From Paenibacillus lycopersici (GTDB lineage Bacteria > Bacillota > Bacilli > Paenibacillales > Paenibacillaceae), in the NCBI RefSeq assembly GCF_010119935.1, contig NZ_CP048209.1, positions 2,731,001-2,795,000 of the forward strand: 64,000 nt of DNA, given 5' to 3'. The position numbers and the translations under genes were made by a program. Shown here piece after piece: positions 1 to 8,614 of this stretch. Position 1 is the first letter of the stretch; the number at the start of each line of letters is the position of its first letter. The notes under the pieces were generated by a model. That model was not told where the DNA came from, made no database searches, and worked only from the letters and a program-made list of their open reading frames with translations.

Positions 1-1
1 C

Positions 2-499
2 ATGGATAGAGCGGACTTCATACGCGAATCGATCGACTACATGCACCGGTTCATGATGAAGAGCCTGCAGAAGCATGCCGAGCAGCATGGCATTACCGTT
101 CCGCAGACGCGGGTTATCGCCGAGGTGCTGACGAAGCAGTCCATGACCATCAAGCAGCTGACCCAGAACCTCAAGATGACCCAAAGCACCGTCTCGGACA
201 TCGTGGAACGGCTGACGGTCAGGGGCATTCTGGCGAAGACGCCGGATCCCAAGGACAAGCGTTCGGTCATCGTCACCTTGACGGACAAGACGCTGAAGGA
301 CATTAAAGGCCGCACGCCGGAACCGTTGAATGCGTATATCAGGGACGTCCTGAGTCTGCTGAATCCGCAAGAGCAGGCAATCGTAGAAGACGGGATCCGG
401 CTGCTCGTCACGGCAATAAGAGAGAAGACGCAGAACGACGGCGCGCATAGCGACGAATATTTCGACATTTTGTTTCTATCGAACGGCGGCCAGAAGTAA
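2..499 (+). CDS. MarR-family transcriptional regulator (possibly 5'-truncated by window edge)
   Basis: A 165-residue winged-helix protein of MarR size. The HTH lies around residues 48-75 (MTIKQLTQNL then TQSTVSDIVERL) and is followed by a wing with the DPKDKRS pattern typical of MarR proteins. MarR proteins bind as dimers to inverted repeats and are often released by small phenolic or lipophilic ligands. It ends 33 bases before an MMPL-family exporter on the same strand, so it probably controls that exporter. The first ATG is at base 2, so a longer start or the upstream promoter may lie outside the window. Family is clear; ligand unknown. Confidence 0.85.
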   Translation: MDRADFIRESIDYMHRFMMKSLQKHAEQHGITVPQTRVIAEVLTKQSMTIKQLTQNLKMTQSTVSDIVERLTVRGILAKTPDPKDKRSVIVTLTDKTLKDIKGRTPEPLNAYIRDVLSLLNPQEQAIVEDGIRLLVTAIREKTQNDGAHSDEYFDILFLSNGGQK

Positions 500-532
500 G
501 GCGAATCATCCTAAGGGACTGGAGACAACATC

Positions 533-2719
533 ATGGCAAAATATTTATTCAAGTTAGGTTTATGGTCGGCCAGGAGCAGCAAGAAAGTATTGCTCGGCAC
601 GCTTATCGTCCTGCTCGCGCTCGGCGCGCTCATTTTGAGCTTCGGCTGGTCGTTCAGCAGCGAGCTGACGATTCCGAATACGCCGGCCGACAAAGCGGCC
701 AAAGTCATCGGCGCGGAATTCGCGGCCGCCGGACAGACGGGTCCCAAAATCCAAATCGTCTTCAAAGCGCCCGAAGGCCAAACGCTTGATACCGCGCAAT
801 GGCAGAAGGTCATGGACGATACGATGAAAGGGATCGGAGAAGTGTCCGAAGTGGCCGGCGTTACGACGCCCGCGCAGCTCCAGAACTTGAGTCCGGGCAA
901 ACAGATCGCATATGGCGAAGCAACATTCAAGGTTCCTGCGCCGGACGTGAAGGAAGAGACGAAGACCAAGATTGAGCAGCGGTTGGACAACGCGCGGGCG
1001 GCAGGCCTGCAAGCGGAGTCGAGAGGGGACGTCGAGCTGTCGCAAGGGGGCGAGTTCCCGGTTGAAGTGATCGGTATCATCGCCGCTTTCGTCATTCTTG
1101 CCGTCACGTTCGGCTCGTTCCTCGCAGCCGGCATGCCGATCGTATCCGCATTGATCGGACTCGGCGTCGGGATGCTGGGGATCATGCTCGCGACGCATGT
1201 CGTCGAGGTGCAGAGCGTATCGCTCTCCTTGGCCGCGATGCTGGGGCTGGCCGTCGGTATCGATTACGCGCTGTTCATCATCACGCGATTCAAGCAGCAG
1301 CTTGCCCAAGGGTATTCGGTTCAGGAATCCGTCGCGATCGCGAACGGCACGGCCGGCAGCGCCGTCTTATTCGCGGGCGTCACGGTCGTGATCGGCTTGT
1401 TGGGACTGTCGGTCGCGCGAATTCCGTTTCTGACGATGATGGGGATCTCGTCGGCGCTCTGCGTCATTACGACCGTCGCGGTTTCCCTTATCGTATTGCC
1501 GGCCATATTGGGCTGGCTCGGTCATAAAATCTCGCCTGCCAAAGCGAAGCAGCAGGCTAAGAAGCGGAATGCGAAACAGGCTGCCTCGGGCAGCGCTTGG
1601 GGCTTGTTCGTCACGAAGCGGCCGCTCCTCGTCGCGGTCGTGTCCGTCATCCTGCTTGGCGTCATCGCGATACCGTTCTTCCATATCAATCTCGGTTTAC
1701 CGTCGGAAGGAACGACGAAAGCGAAGGATACGACGGAGCGCAAAGCGTTCGATCTGCTGACGGAAGGCTACGGGGCGGGGTACAACGCTTCCTTGGTCAT
1801 CGGCGCCGTCGTCGACCGGCCGTCGGATGCGGTGACGCAGGACATCGCCAAGATCGCGGACGAAATCAAACAGCTGCCCGGCGTGCAGGCCGTTTCGCCG
1901 GCGATCCCGGGTCCTTCCGGGAAGCTGTACTTGATGACCGCCATCCCGCAGACCGGGCCGGACGACACGAAGACGAAGTCGCTGGTCAAGGCGATCAGAG
2001 CGTTGTCCGAGCGAACGGAGGCGGATCATCGTATCGAGCTGCTCGTCACCGGCACGACGGCGATGAATATCGATATCGCGGACAAACTGAATCAGGCTTT
2101 GCCGGTTTTCGCCGCGCTGATCGTTATACTGGCCTACATGCTGCTCGTCGTCGTATTCCGATCGCTCGTCATTCCGCTCAAAGCCGTGCTCGGGTTCCTG
2201 CTGTCGCTCGGCGCCACGCTCGGGTTCGTCGTCTTCGTCGTCCAGGACGGCCATCTGCTCGGCTTGTTGGGCTTTCCGGGCTCCGGTCCGATTCTGGCGT
2301 TCTTGCCGGTCATTCTGATCGGTATCTTGTTCGGGCTGGCCATGGACTACGAGATCTTCCTGGTGAGCAAAATGCGCGAAGTATACGCGCATACCGGCGA
2401 TGCCCGCCAAGCCGTGCTGGACGGCGTGCGGGACAGCGGCAAAGTGGTGACGGCCGCGGGCTTGATCATGATCTCGGTGTTCGTCGGCTTCATGCTCGCG
2501 CCGGACGCGATTATCAAATCCATGGGCTTGGCGCTCGCTTTCGGCGTCCTGTTCGACGCCTTCGTCGTACGGATGACGCTCGTGCCCGCCGTCATGAGCC
2601 TGATGGGCAAATCCGCCTGGTACATGCCGAAGTGGCTCGACCGTATATTGCCTAACGTCGACGTCGAGGGCGAAAGCATCATGGCGGAGATGGAGAAGAA
2701 GGGCAAGAAGATCGCTTAA
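533..2719 (+). CDS. MMPL/RND-family membrane transporter (YdfJ-like)
   Basis: 728 residues with two homologous halves. Each half has one N-terminal helix, an extracytoplasmic domain and a helix bundle, as in MMPL proteins. The two proton-relay style motifs are visible: GIDYALF near residue 243 and AMDYEIF near residue 604, each with the Asp-Tyr pair found in this family. The length matches B. subtilis YdfJ. A GGAG ribosome binding site lies about 10 bases before the ATG. MMPL proteins export lipids or hydrophobic drugs using the proton gradient. The MarR gene just upstream suggests inducible efflux. The substrate is unknown. Confidence 0.88.
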   Translation: MAKYLFKLGLWSARSSKKVLLGTLIVLLALGALILSFGWSFSSELTIPNTPADKAAKVIGAEFAAAGQTGPKIQIVFKAPEGQTLDTAQWQKVMDDTMKGIGEVSEVAGVTTPAQLQNLSPGKQIAYGEATFKVPAPDVKEETKTKIEQRLDNARAAGLQAESRGDVELSQGGEFPVEVIGIIAAFVILAVTFGSFLAAGMPIVSALIGLGVGMLGIMLATHVVEVQSVSLSLAAMLGLAVGIDYALFIITRFKQQLAQGYSVQESVAIANGTAGSAVLFAGVTVVIGLLGLSVARIPFLTMMGISSALCVITTVAVSLIVLPAILGWLGHKISPAKAKQQAKKRNAKQAASGSAWGLFVTKRPLLVAVVSVILLGVIAIPFFHINLGLPSEGTTKAKDTTERKAFDLLTEGYGAGYNASLVIGAVVDRPSDAVTQDIAKIADEIKQLPGVQAVSPAIPGPSGKLYLMTAIPQTGPDDTKTKSLVKAIRALSERTEADHRIELLVTGTTAMNIDIADKLNQALPVFAALIVILAYMLLVVVFRSLVIPLKAVLGFLLSLGATLGFVVFVVQDGHLLGLLGFPGSGPILAFLPVILIGILFGLAMDYEIFLVSKMREVYAHTGDARQAVLDGVRDSGKVVTAAGLIMISVFVGFMLAPDAIIKSMGLALAFGVLFDAFVVRMTLVPAVMSLMGKSAWYMPKWLDRILPNVDVEGESIMAEMEKKGKKIA

Positions 2720-3147
2720 ACGCGGCTTTGTTCGAATACGCGAGTTGCAAATGAGAAAAGAGGGATCTTCTAAAGCCACTGAAAAACTTGTAATTTTTCA
2801 AGTGACTGGTGAATTCCGACAAAAAGAAGACATTCACCCTGATATTTGGGTGTATGCCTTCTTTTTGTTCATTTTCGATTGTGTTTTGTTATCCTAAATC
2901 AGCACCACATACGGATGGAATCAACTGCAGCCGACCGTTACTTGACGACCTCTCTTTTTCGAGGGGGCTTTTTTGTATTCATATTTCTATTTCCTCCTGT
3001 TCTTTTTCACGAAACCTCATTATTATTAGGAGGTGTAAAAGAAATATGACGCCATTTTATCGAATTTTATATGACGTTATAAGTCTTTTTTGGTTGGAAA
3101 TGAAAGGATTTTGGAATTGAATTGATTACGAAAAGGAGTGCTAAAAA
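2720..3147. other. AT-rich intergenic region, no supported gene
   Basis: Base composition drops sharply here compared with the flanking GC-rich genes. It contains the long hairpin annotated separately (2820-2867) and a second weak CCTC/GAGG hairpin with a T run at about 2946-2974. A 103-codon open frame from 2809 has no ribosome binding site and overlaps the hairpin, so it is not called. The region marks the left border of the AT-rich island. Confidence 0.6.
2820..2867. terminator. Bidirectional terminator-like hairpin
   Basis: Arms 2820-2839 and 2848-2867 pair over 20 bases with two mismatches around an 8-base loop. The outer ends are A-rich on the left and T-rich on the right, so it could end transcripts from either side. 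Confidence 0.65.
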
Positions 3148-3960
3148 TTGTATCTAAATGCGGCTTTCAAAGAACAATATTCAAAGCTACTTAACAGTCC
3201 ATTATTAAATGATTTGTCCGTGTACGCGAATCTAGATGCAGAACGTTTATATAGACTTGGACGTGAAGCTTATGATAATAAAGATGTGGAGTTATCTAAC
3301 AAATGCGAAATTTTGAATAAAGTTATTAATAATTGCGTAATTTACTCTTCTTGTTACATTGGCAGCGGTACAAAGATTGCCTACGGCGGGGTAGGGGTCT
3401 TGATTCATCCGAAAACAGTAATCGGGAAAAATTGCATGATTGGTACGGATGTAACAATTGGAGCCGCCCCTGTTATTGGCAATCATGTTTATGTTAGCAC
3501 GGGTTCGAGATTAGTAGGTGTCGGTATAAAAGTGGGGAGCTTTTCTATTGTCGGTGCAAACGCAGTAGTAACAGGTGATGTTCCACCGTTTAGCATCGTT
3601 GCTGGGGTACCGGCGAAGGTAGTTGGGGCGATTACACCTGGTAATCTGGACAAATATCTCGAATCGTATTTAGCGGTAGTAAATAAAAAGAACACGACTT
3701 TTGTTGACAAAGTAAAAGCAGAATTTCTTGAGTCGTACAAAAAGTACACTGAAGGTCATCCAAGAAGCAGCATAGAAGTTAATAAGCCCATTGGCTTACC
3801 GAAATCAGACATCGATATATTGCATAAGAAATTAAACGCGCTTTATCAAATGCTGGAGGAGAAAGAGACCAAAGTTAAGGAAATAAATGATCAACTTAGT
3901 AAATTAAAGTCTTCTAAGTTATACAGGATATTGAAATTTATTGGTTTGTTAAAACAATAA
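3148..3960 (+). CDS. Left-handed beta-helix (hexapeptide) acyltransferase, serine acetyltransferase-like
   Basis: 270 residues starting at TTG with AAAGGAG 9 bases upstream. Residues about 60-160 carry hexapeptide turns (VIGKNCMIG, VTIGAAPVIGNHV, IVGANAVV, SIVAGVPAKVVG) in the order seen in CysE/NodL-type acetyltransferases, which move acetyl groups from acetyl-CoA. Residues about 205-262 form a Lys/Glu/Leu-rich coiled coil not found in CysE. GC content is far below the neighbours. It sits 22 bases before an alpha/beta-hydrolase-like gene, which suggests a two-gene unit that modifies a glycan or a small hydroxylated substrate. CysE itself is unlikely given the tail and context. Confidence 0.75.
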   Translation: MYLNAAFKEQYSKLLNSPLLNDLSVYANLDAERLYRLGREAYDNKDVELSNKCEILNKVINNCVIYSSCYIGSGTKIAYGGVGVLIHPKTVIGKNCMIGTDVTIGAAPVIGNHVYVSTGSRLVGVGIKVGSFSIVGANAVVTGDVPPFSIVAGVPAKVVGAITPGNLDKYLESYLAVVNKKNTTFVDKVKAEFLESYKKYTEGHPRSSIEVNKPIGLPKSDIDILHKKLNALYQMLEEKETKVKEINDQLSKLKSSKLYRILKFIGLLKQ

Positions 3961-3982
3961 CATTATAAAAAGGGTGATCTAG

Positions 3983-4723
3983 TTGTTTGAGGGAGAAGAA
4001 ATATTTAAAGGTTCCAGACCAATAAAGTACGTGTTTCAAAAGTCGCGTTCACCTTTCCTTGTCGTCGTATTTTCTGGATTTCCAAGCCGTTTCGGAATAC
4101 CACCCGTTTACAATTACATCAAAACGTTGAGTGAAACGGATTGTAATAAACTATTTATCCTAGATGACAACAACCATACGCAAAGTTGCGCTGCTACGTA
4201 TTATCTTGGCTTCAATCGTGATCATAGTGTTGAAATGTCGGTCATTGCATTAATAACAAAGATTGCGAATGAAAATGGAATCGAACACAAACATATAATT
4301 GCTGCGGGATCAAGCAAAGGGGGATTTGCTTCGCTTTATTTCGGACTCAAATATTCTTTTGGCCATGTCATTTCAGGTGGAGCGCAAACTCTTCTGGGCT
4401 CTTACTTGATGAAGTTGAATAATGAAATTAAATACATAGCGGGTTTTATTGCTGGAAGCATGGATGAAGATAGTAAAAAATATTTGGACAGTCTTCTTTT
4501 TGATGCAGCGAGAGCAGCGAAGAAGTCTCCCGATCTCTATATACACGTAGGAAAAGGTGATCATCATTACGAAGGCCACATACTACCGTTTATTAACTTG
4601 CTTAATGAGTTAAATATTCCATTTGACCTCGATATTGGAGATTATCAGGAACATGCCCAACTCGGTGAGTTTTATCCTAAATTTTTACTTGAGAAACTGG
4701 ATGCTATCTTGATACAAGCATAA
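3983..4723 (+). CDS. Predicted alpha/beta-hydrolase-fold protein with GSSKGG nucleophile motif
   Basis: 246 residues from a TTG start preceded by AAAAGGGTGAT. A G-S-S-K-G-G motif at residues 109-114 has the GxSxG shape of a nucleophile elbow, with Ser111 as candidate nucleophile. The segment HVGKGDHH and a later EHAQLGEF could supply acid and base. Similar GSSKGG proteins occur in capsule or surface-glycoprotein modification clusters (XcbB/CpsF-like and Asp2-like), but this is an analogy from motif and context only. Low GC and TTG start match the upstream acyltransferase, so both were probably acquired together. Esterase or O-acyltransferase activity on a polysaccharide is the working guess. 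Confidence 0.5.
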   Translation: MFEGEEIFKGSRPIKYVFQKSRSPFLVVVFSGFPSRFGIPPVYNYIKTLSETDCNKLFILDDNNHTQSCAATYYLGFNRDHSVEMSVIALITKIANENGIEHKHIIAAGSSKGGFASLYFGLKYSFGHVISGGAQTLLGSYLMKLNNEIKYIAGFIAGSMDEDSKKYLDSLLFDAARAAKKSPDLYIHVGKGDHHYEGHILPFINLLNELNIPFDLDIGDYQEHAQLGEFYPKFLLEKLDAILIQA

Positions 4724-4777
4724 CGCCGTTCATGCAGCAGGGGCTTCTGAAATGGAAATTGTCTATATAAAAAAACC

Positions 4778-4804
4778 GGGGCTCGTCTTTCGACGAGCCC
4801 CTTT
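4778..4804. terminator. Perfect 10-bp stem terminator closing the AT-rich island
   Basis: GGGGCTCGTC (4778-4787) pairs perfectly with GACGAGCCCC (4792-4801) around a 4-base loop. There is TTT on the + side and seven As before the left arm, which would be a strong U tract for minus-strand transcripts. Confidence 0.8.
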
Positions 4805-5031
4805 CATGGGAGAGGAGAAACCGGACGAAGAGCTTATGGGGAAACGTAAGTCTTCTCCGCGGTTGTCTACGGCATCTCTCGACGCCGATATCATAAGAAT
4901 GCCCATATTGCGGCGTTCTATACCTCGATCGGATTATTATTCCCGAATTTGTTTCGAGCGGCGTCTTCATGGTGTATGATCGTCTTATTGGCAATGCCTA
5001 CATAAGTAATCGAGAGGGGAAGGAATCAAGC

Positions 5032-5988
5032 ATGAAAATCATCGTTTTGGACGGGTATACGTTGAACCCGGGCGACGTAAGCTGGGACGAAATCGGCAGG
5101 CTGGGGGAGCTGACGGTGTACGACCGGACGCCGCAGGAAGAGATCGCGAAACGCGCGTCCGGCGCCGAAATCGTCTTGACGAACAAAACGCCGCTTGCGG
5201 CAGAGACGATCGCCGAGCTGCCGGAGCTTGCTTACATCGGCGTATTGGCAACCGGTTACAATGTCGTGGATACCGATGCGGCGGCGAAACGCGGCATCGT
5301 CGTCACGAATGTGCCGAATTACAGCAATCAGTCCGTGGCGCAGCTTGTGTTCGCGTTCATGCTGGAGCATGCGTCCCGCGTCGGCGCCCACAGCGAAGCC
5401 GCGCGCGGCGGACGCTGGGCGGCGGGGCCGGATTTCATGTTCGCGCTGTCGCCGCTTCATGAGCTGGCCGGTATGACGCTCGGCATCCTCGGGTATGGAA
5501 GCATCGGCCGGCAAGTCGCGCGGATCGCGCTGGCGTTCGGCATGCGCGTCATCGTGCATTCCCGCACGGAGAAGGCCGCAGCCGGTCTCGAGTCGGTACG
5601 TTTTGTTTCCAAAGAAACGCTGTTCCGCGAAGCGGACGTCGTCTCGCTGCATTGTCCGCTTACGCCGGACACGCAAGGCATCATTAATACGGATACGATT
5701 GCGCTGATGAAACGCGAAGCGCTGCTCGTTAATACGGCCCGCGGCGGACATGTCGTCGAGCGCGATCTCGCCGACGCCTTGAACGCCGGTACGATTGCCG
5801 CCGCCGGCTTGGACGTGCTCGGCGCGGAACCGCCGGCGCCGGACAATCCGCTCTTGTCCGCGGCCAACTGCATGATTACGCCGCATATCGGCTGGGCGAC
5901 CGTCGAGGCGAGAAGGCGCCTGATGGCGATCGCCGCCGGAAATCTGCGCGCTTACCTGCAAGGCGACGCGGTAAATCGGGTAAACTGA
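5032..5988 (+). CDS. D-isomer specific 2-hydroxyacid dehydrogenase (glycerate dehydrogenase/hydroxypyruvate reductase type)
   Basis: 318 residues from ATG 5032, chosen because GGGGAAGGA lies 8 or so bases upstream; a longer in-frame start at 4969 lacks a ribosome binding site. The Rossmann motif GYGSIG is at residues 154-159. The catalytic Arg237 (in NTARGG), Glu266 and His285 (TPHIGW) of the D-2-hydroxyacid dehydrogenase family are all present. The enzyme interconverts 2-oxo acids and D-2-hydroxy acids with NAD(P)H. It lies 5 bases before cidA, so the three genes may form an operon. The exact substrate cannot be read from sequence. Confidence 0.85.
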   Translation: MKIIVLDGYTLNPGDVSWDEIGRLGELTVYDRTPQEEIAKRASGAEIVLTNKTPLAAETIAELPELAYIGVLATGYNVVDTDAAAKRGIVVTNVPNYSNQSVAQLVFAFMLEHASRVGAHSEAARGGRWAAGPDFMFALSPLHELAGMTLGILGYGSIGRQVARIALAFGMRVIVHSRTEKAAAGLESVRFVSKETLFREADVVSLHCPLTPDTQGIINTDTIALMKREALLVNTARGGHVVERDLADALNAGTIAAAGLDVLGAEPPAPDNPLLSAANCMITPHIGWATVEARRRLMAIAAGNLRAYLQGDAVNRVN

Positions 5989-5992
5989 GCTC

Positions 5993-6352
5993 GTGCGCGG
6001 GTTCTGCATCATTATGGGATTCGACGGCGCAGGCTATGCGCTGCATCAGCTGGCTGGGGTGCCGCTCCCGTCGCATGTGCTTGGACTGCTGCTGCTGACG
6101 GCCGCGCTGTGGCTTGGCGCGGTCAAGCTGGAGTGGGTCGAAGCGAGCGCGACGTTCCTGACCAGGCATATGATGCTGTTCTTCGTGCCGCTGCTGGCGG
6201 GTGCGGCAGCATACCTGCCGGCGCTTCGCGAATCATGGCTGGCAGCCGCCGTAAGCCTGACGCTTGGCACGTCCATCATTCTGCTAGTCACCGGGCTTGC
6301 GACCAAATGGCTCACGGGCAAGCGGAAGGAGGCGGCGAAGGATGAAGGATAG
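5993..6352 (+). CDS. cidA: CidA/LrgA-family holin-like protein
   Basis: 119 residues from GTG 5993, almost adjacent to the dehydrogenase. Four hydrophobic segments and the family pattern (IPLP-like LPSHVLGLLLL, then VKLEWVE and HMMLFFVPLLAG) match CidA/LrgA. These small membrane proteins act like phage holins and influence murein hydrolase activity and, in B. subtilis, overflow metabolite transport. The end overlaps the start of cidB by 11 bases, so translation is probably coupled. Whether it is functionally Cid or Lrg cannot be decided. Confidence 0.85.
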   Translation: MRGFCIIMGFDGAGYALHQLAGVPLPSHVLGLLLLTAALWLGAVKLEWVEASATFLTRHMMLFFVPLLAGAAAYLPALRESWLAAAVSLTLGTSIILLVTGLATKWLTGKRKEAAKDEG

Positions 6353-7031
6353 CCTGCTTGCCGACCCGCTGTTCGGAACGGCGCTGACGTTAGGCGCCTA
6401 CGCGGCGTCCATCCTCGTCTACAGGAGAGTCCGGTGGCTGCATCCGCTGATCGGCGCGCCGCTAATCGTATACCTCGCGCTGCTGCTCGGCGATATTGAA
6501 TTCGATACGTACAAAATCGGCGGCGACCTCGTGTCCTTCTTCCTCGGACCGGCGACGGTGGCGATGGCGGTACCGCTGTATAAGCACGCGATGCGCCTGA
6601 AGCATATGCTGCCTTCGCTGTTGGCCGGCGCGCTGATCGGAAGCGCCTGCGGCTTGCTCGTTAACGGCGCCTGCGTGCTGTTGTTCAACGGCACGGGGGA
6701 ATTTCTGCGCTCGGCGCTGCCCAAGTCCGTTACCGCGGCCGTTGCCGTGGATTTGTCCGCCTGGCTTGGCGGATCCCCGGGCTTGACGGCGGCGCTCACC
6801 GTGTTGACCGGCCTGTTCGGCAGCGTGACGGGGCCTTGGCTGCTGCGCGCGGTCGGCGTAACGGACCGGGTCGCATCGTCGATTGCGATCGGCGCGGCTT
6901 CGCACGGCATCGGCTCGGCTCGGCTGATGACGGAGTCGGAGGAGCAAGGCGGGCTGAGCGGGTTCGCGATGGCGGCCAGCGCGGTATTCACGCCGGTGCT
7001 GCTGCTTCCGGTCCATGCCTGGCTGTCGTGA
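6342..7031 (+). CDS. cidB: CidB/LrgB-family membrane protein
   Basis: 229 residues from ATG 6342, preceded by AAGGAGG at 6326-6332 inside cidA. A longer frame from 6297 has no such signal. The LrgB signature is clear: ALPKSVT about residue 126, LTAALTVLTGLFGSVTGP, and ASHGIGSARLMTESEEQG with the conserved SHG. It is the usual partner of CidA/LrgA in the membrane, with six or more helices. The unit with a 2-hydroxyacid dehydrogenase fits the idea that this family handles organic acid overflow. Confidence 0.87.
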   Translation: MKDSLLADPLFGTALTLGAYAASILVYRRVRWLHPLIGAPLIVYLALLLGDIEFDTYKIGGDLVSFFLGPATVAMAVPLYKHAMRLKHMLPSLLAGALIGSACGLLVNGACVLLFNGTGEFLRSALPKSVTAAVAVDLSAWLGGSPGLTAALTVLTGLFGSVTGPWLLRAVGVTDRVASSIAIGAASHGIGSARLMTESEEQGGLSGFAMAASAVFTPVLLLPVHAWLS

Positions 7032-7105
7032 ATTTGCGGCGTCTATACGAGCATAGCGATTTTTTGCATCTTTTATCTTTTCTTAAGGTTTAGCGAAATA
7101 TTTTC

Positions 7106-7114
7106 TGTTATAGT
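7106..7114 (+). promoter_or_regulatory. Extended -10 promoter for the foldase gene
   Basis: TGT-TATAGT at 7106-7114 is an extended -10 element 48 bases before the start codon. No good -35 is seen 17 bases upstream (AGGTTT), which is common for extended -10 promoters. Confidence 0.45.
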
Positions 7115-7161
7115 GACACAGAAGGCAAGACGACTGCTAATGACGGAAGGGAGATTTCAAG

Positions 7162-8352
7162 TTGAACGAGAAAGAGAAAGATTTGAAGCAGGACAACGAA
7201 CTTTCGTTGGAGCAAGATAACAAGGCGGGTGCCGATACAGAACAATCGACGCATGAGCTTGCGCACGACCGCGATGAAGCCGGCAACGGGTTCGAAGATA
7301 CGCAGGATGATGACGGCGAGCAAGACGGCGGCAACGAGCATGAAGGGGCAAGGAACAATGAAGCAATCGCGCCGGTAGCTGCGGCATCCCAAGCTAGAAG
7401 CGGCGGCAAGGCATGGATGTATACATCGCTCGGCCTGGCGATCATTCTGATCGTCGTGCTGATCAAGCCTCCGTTCGGCGGCGGATCGGACAAGACGGCG
7501 ATCGGTTCCGTTAACGGCGTTTCCATTACGAAGCAAGAGCTGTACGATCAAATGGTGAAACTCGGCGGCACGCAAACGATGGACAACCTGATCCAGGAAG
7601 AGCTGATCAAGCAAGAAGCCGACAAAGCCGGCATCAAGATCACGGACGCCGACATCGACAAAGAAATCGACAGCATCAAGAAGCAGTTCCCGACAGAGGC
7701 GGATTTCGAGAGCGCGCTGACGCAGAACGGCCTGACGCTGGAAGATCTGCGGGCGCAAACGCCGATGCAGCTTAGCATCCGCAAGATTTTGGAGCCGCAA
7801 GCCAAAGTAACGGACAAGGATATCGAAGACTACTTCAACCAGAACAAAGCCAGCTTCGATCAAGCCGAAGAAGTGAAGGCTTCGCATATTCTGGTCGCTA
7901 CGAAGGAAGAGGCGGACGCCATTCTGAAGCAGCTGAACGAAGGCGGGGACTTCGCGGCGCTGGCGAAAGAGAAGTCGACGGATACGGGCACCAAGGACAA
8001 CGGCGGGGACCTCGGATTCTTCGGCAAAGGCGTAATGGATCCGGAATTCGAGAAGGCGGCATTCGCGCTGAAAGTGGGCGAAACGACCAAAGAGCCGGTT
8101 AAATCCCAATACGGCTATCACATCATCAAAGTAACGGATCGCAAAGCTGCCAAAGCGGCGACGCTGGCAGAGAAGAAAGACGAGATCAAGGACACGCTCA
8201 TCCGGCAAAAAGTGTCGGAATTGTCTACCGCTTGGCTCGCAGATATCAAGAGCAAAGCGCAAATTACGAATACGCTCGCGAAAGACGATGCAGCCGCGGG
8301 CGCGGCAGCAACCGAGACAGGCGCAGCGAATGCCGCGCCAGTCGGACAATAA
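7162..8352 (+). CDS. Membrane-anchored parvulin-type peptidyl-prolyl isomerase (PrsA/SurA-like foldase)
   Basis: 396 residues from a TTG start with GGAAGGGAG 8 bases upstream. Residues 1-85 are very acidic and polar. One membrane helix follows at about 91-107 (SLGLAIILIVVLI), then a SurA-N-like helical domain, and the parvulin domain at about 235-330 with ASHILV, GGDFAALAKEKSTD, GGDLGFFG and YGYHIIKV. The C-terminal tail is Ala-rich. Unlike PrsA there is no signal peptide with lipobox Cys; a cytoplasmic N-terminus and a transmembrane anchor replace it. It probably folds exported proteins at the outer face of the membrane. A terminator follows. Confidence 0.82.
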   Translation: MNEKEKDLKQDNELSLEQDNKAGADTEQSTHELAHDRDEAGNGFEDTQDDDGEQDGGNEHEGARNNEAIAPVAAASQARSGGKAWMYTSLGLAIILIVVLIKPPFGGGSDKTAIGSVNGVSITKQELYDQMVKLGGTQTMDNLIQEELIKQEADKAGIKITDADIDKEIDSIKKQFPTEADFESALTQNGLTLEDLRAQTPMQLSIRKILEPQAKVTDKDIEDYFNQNKASFDQAEEVKASHILVATKEEADAILKQLNEGGDFAALAKEKSTDTGTKDNGGDLGFFGKGVMDPEFEKAAFALKVGETTKEPVKSQYGYHIIKVTDRKAAKAATLAEKKDEIKDTLIRQKVSELSTAWLADIKSKAQITNTLAKDDAAAGAAATETGAANAAPVGQ

Positions 8353-8369
8353 TCGACGTCGAACGAAGA

Positions 8370-8407
8370 AACACCGCAGCCATTATTTGGCCGGCGGTGT
8401 TTTTTTG
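8370..8407 (+). terminator. Rho-independent terminator
   Basis: ACACCGC-AGCC and GGCC-GGCGGTGT arms flank ATTATTT and are followed by seven Ts at 8401. It closes the foldase gene. Confidence 0.85.
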
Positions 8408-8532
8408 ATTTGCGGAGATAATGTATAAGGAAAACTTGGTCGTTCCAATCCATGAAGGCGCTACCGGTTACATATGCGTGAACTTTATTGACATGTAAAG
8501 AGAGTAAATATTTACAAGTGTTCAATTAATAA

Positions 8533-8561
8533 TTTACAAAATGTCATAATCGATGTATTAT
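8533..8561 (+). promoter_or_regulatory. Promoter of the opp operon
   Basis: TTTACA (8533-8538), a 17-base spacer and TATTAT (8556-8561) match a vegetative promoter at 10 of 12 positions, 54 bases before oppA. A second TTGACA at 8488 lacks a matching -10. Confidence 0.6.
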
Positions 8562-8614
8562 TGGCTACAGGATTTAAAAAATTAAACATTAATCATGGAG
8601 GCGGGCTCAGAAGA

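Noticed and set aside
1697..2779. 360-codon minus-strand frame opposite the MMPL gene
   Set aside because: Arg/His/Asp-rich shadow typical of GC-rich coding DNA, with no domain.
2809..3120. 103-codon frame in the AT-rich gap
   Set aside because: No ribosome binding site, overlaps the terminator hairpin, odd Cys/Ser/Phe-rich composition.
4752..4979. 75-codon frame before the dehydrogenase
   Set aside because: Runs through a perfect terminator stem and lacks a start signal.
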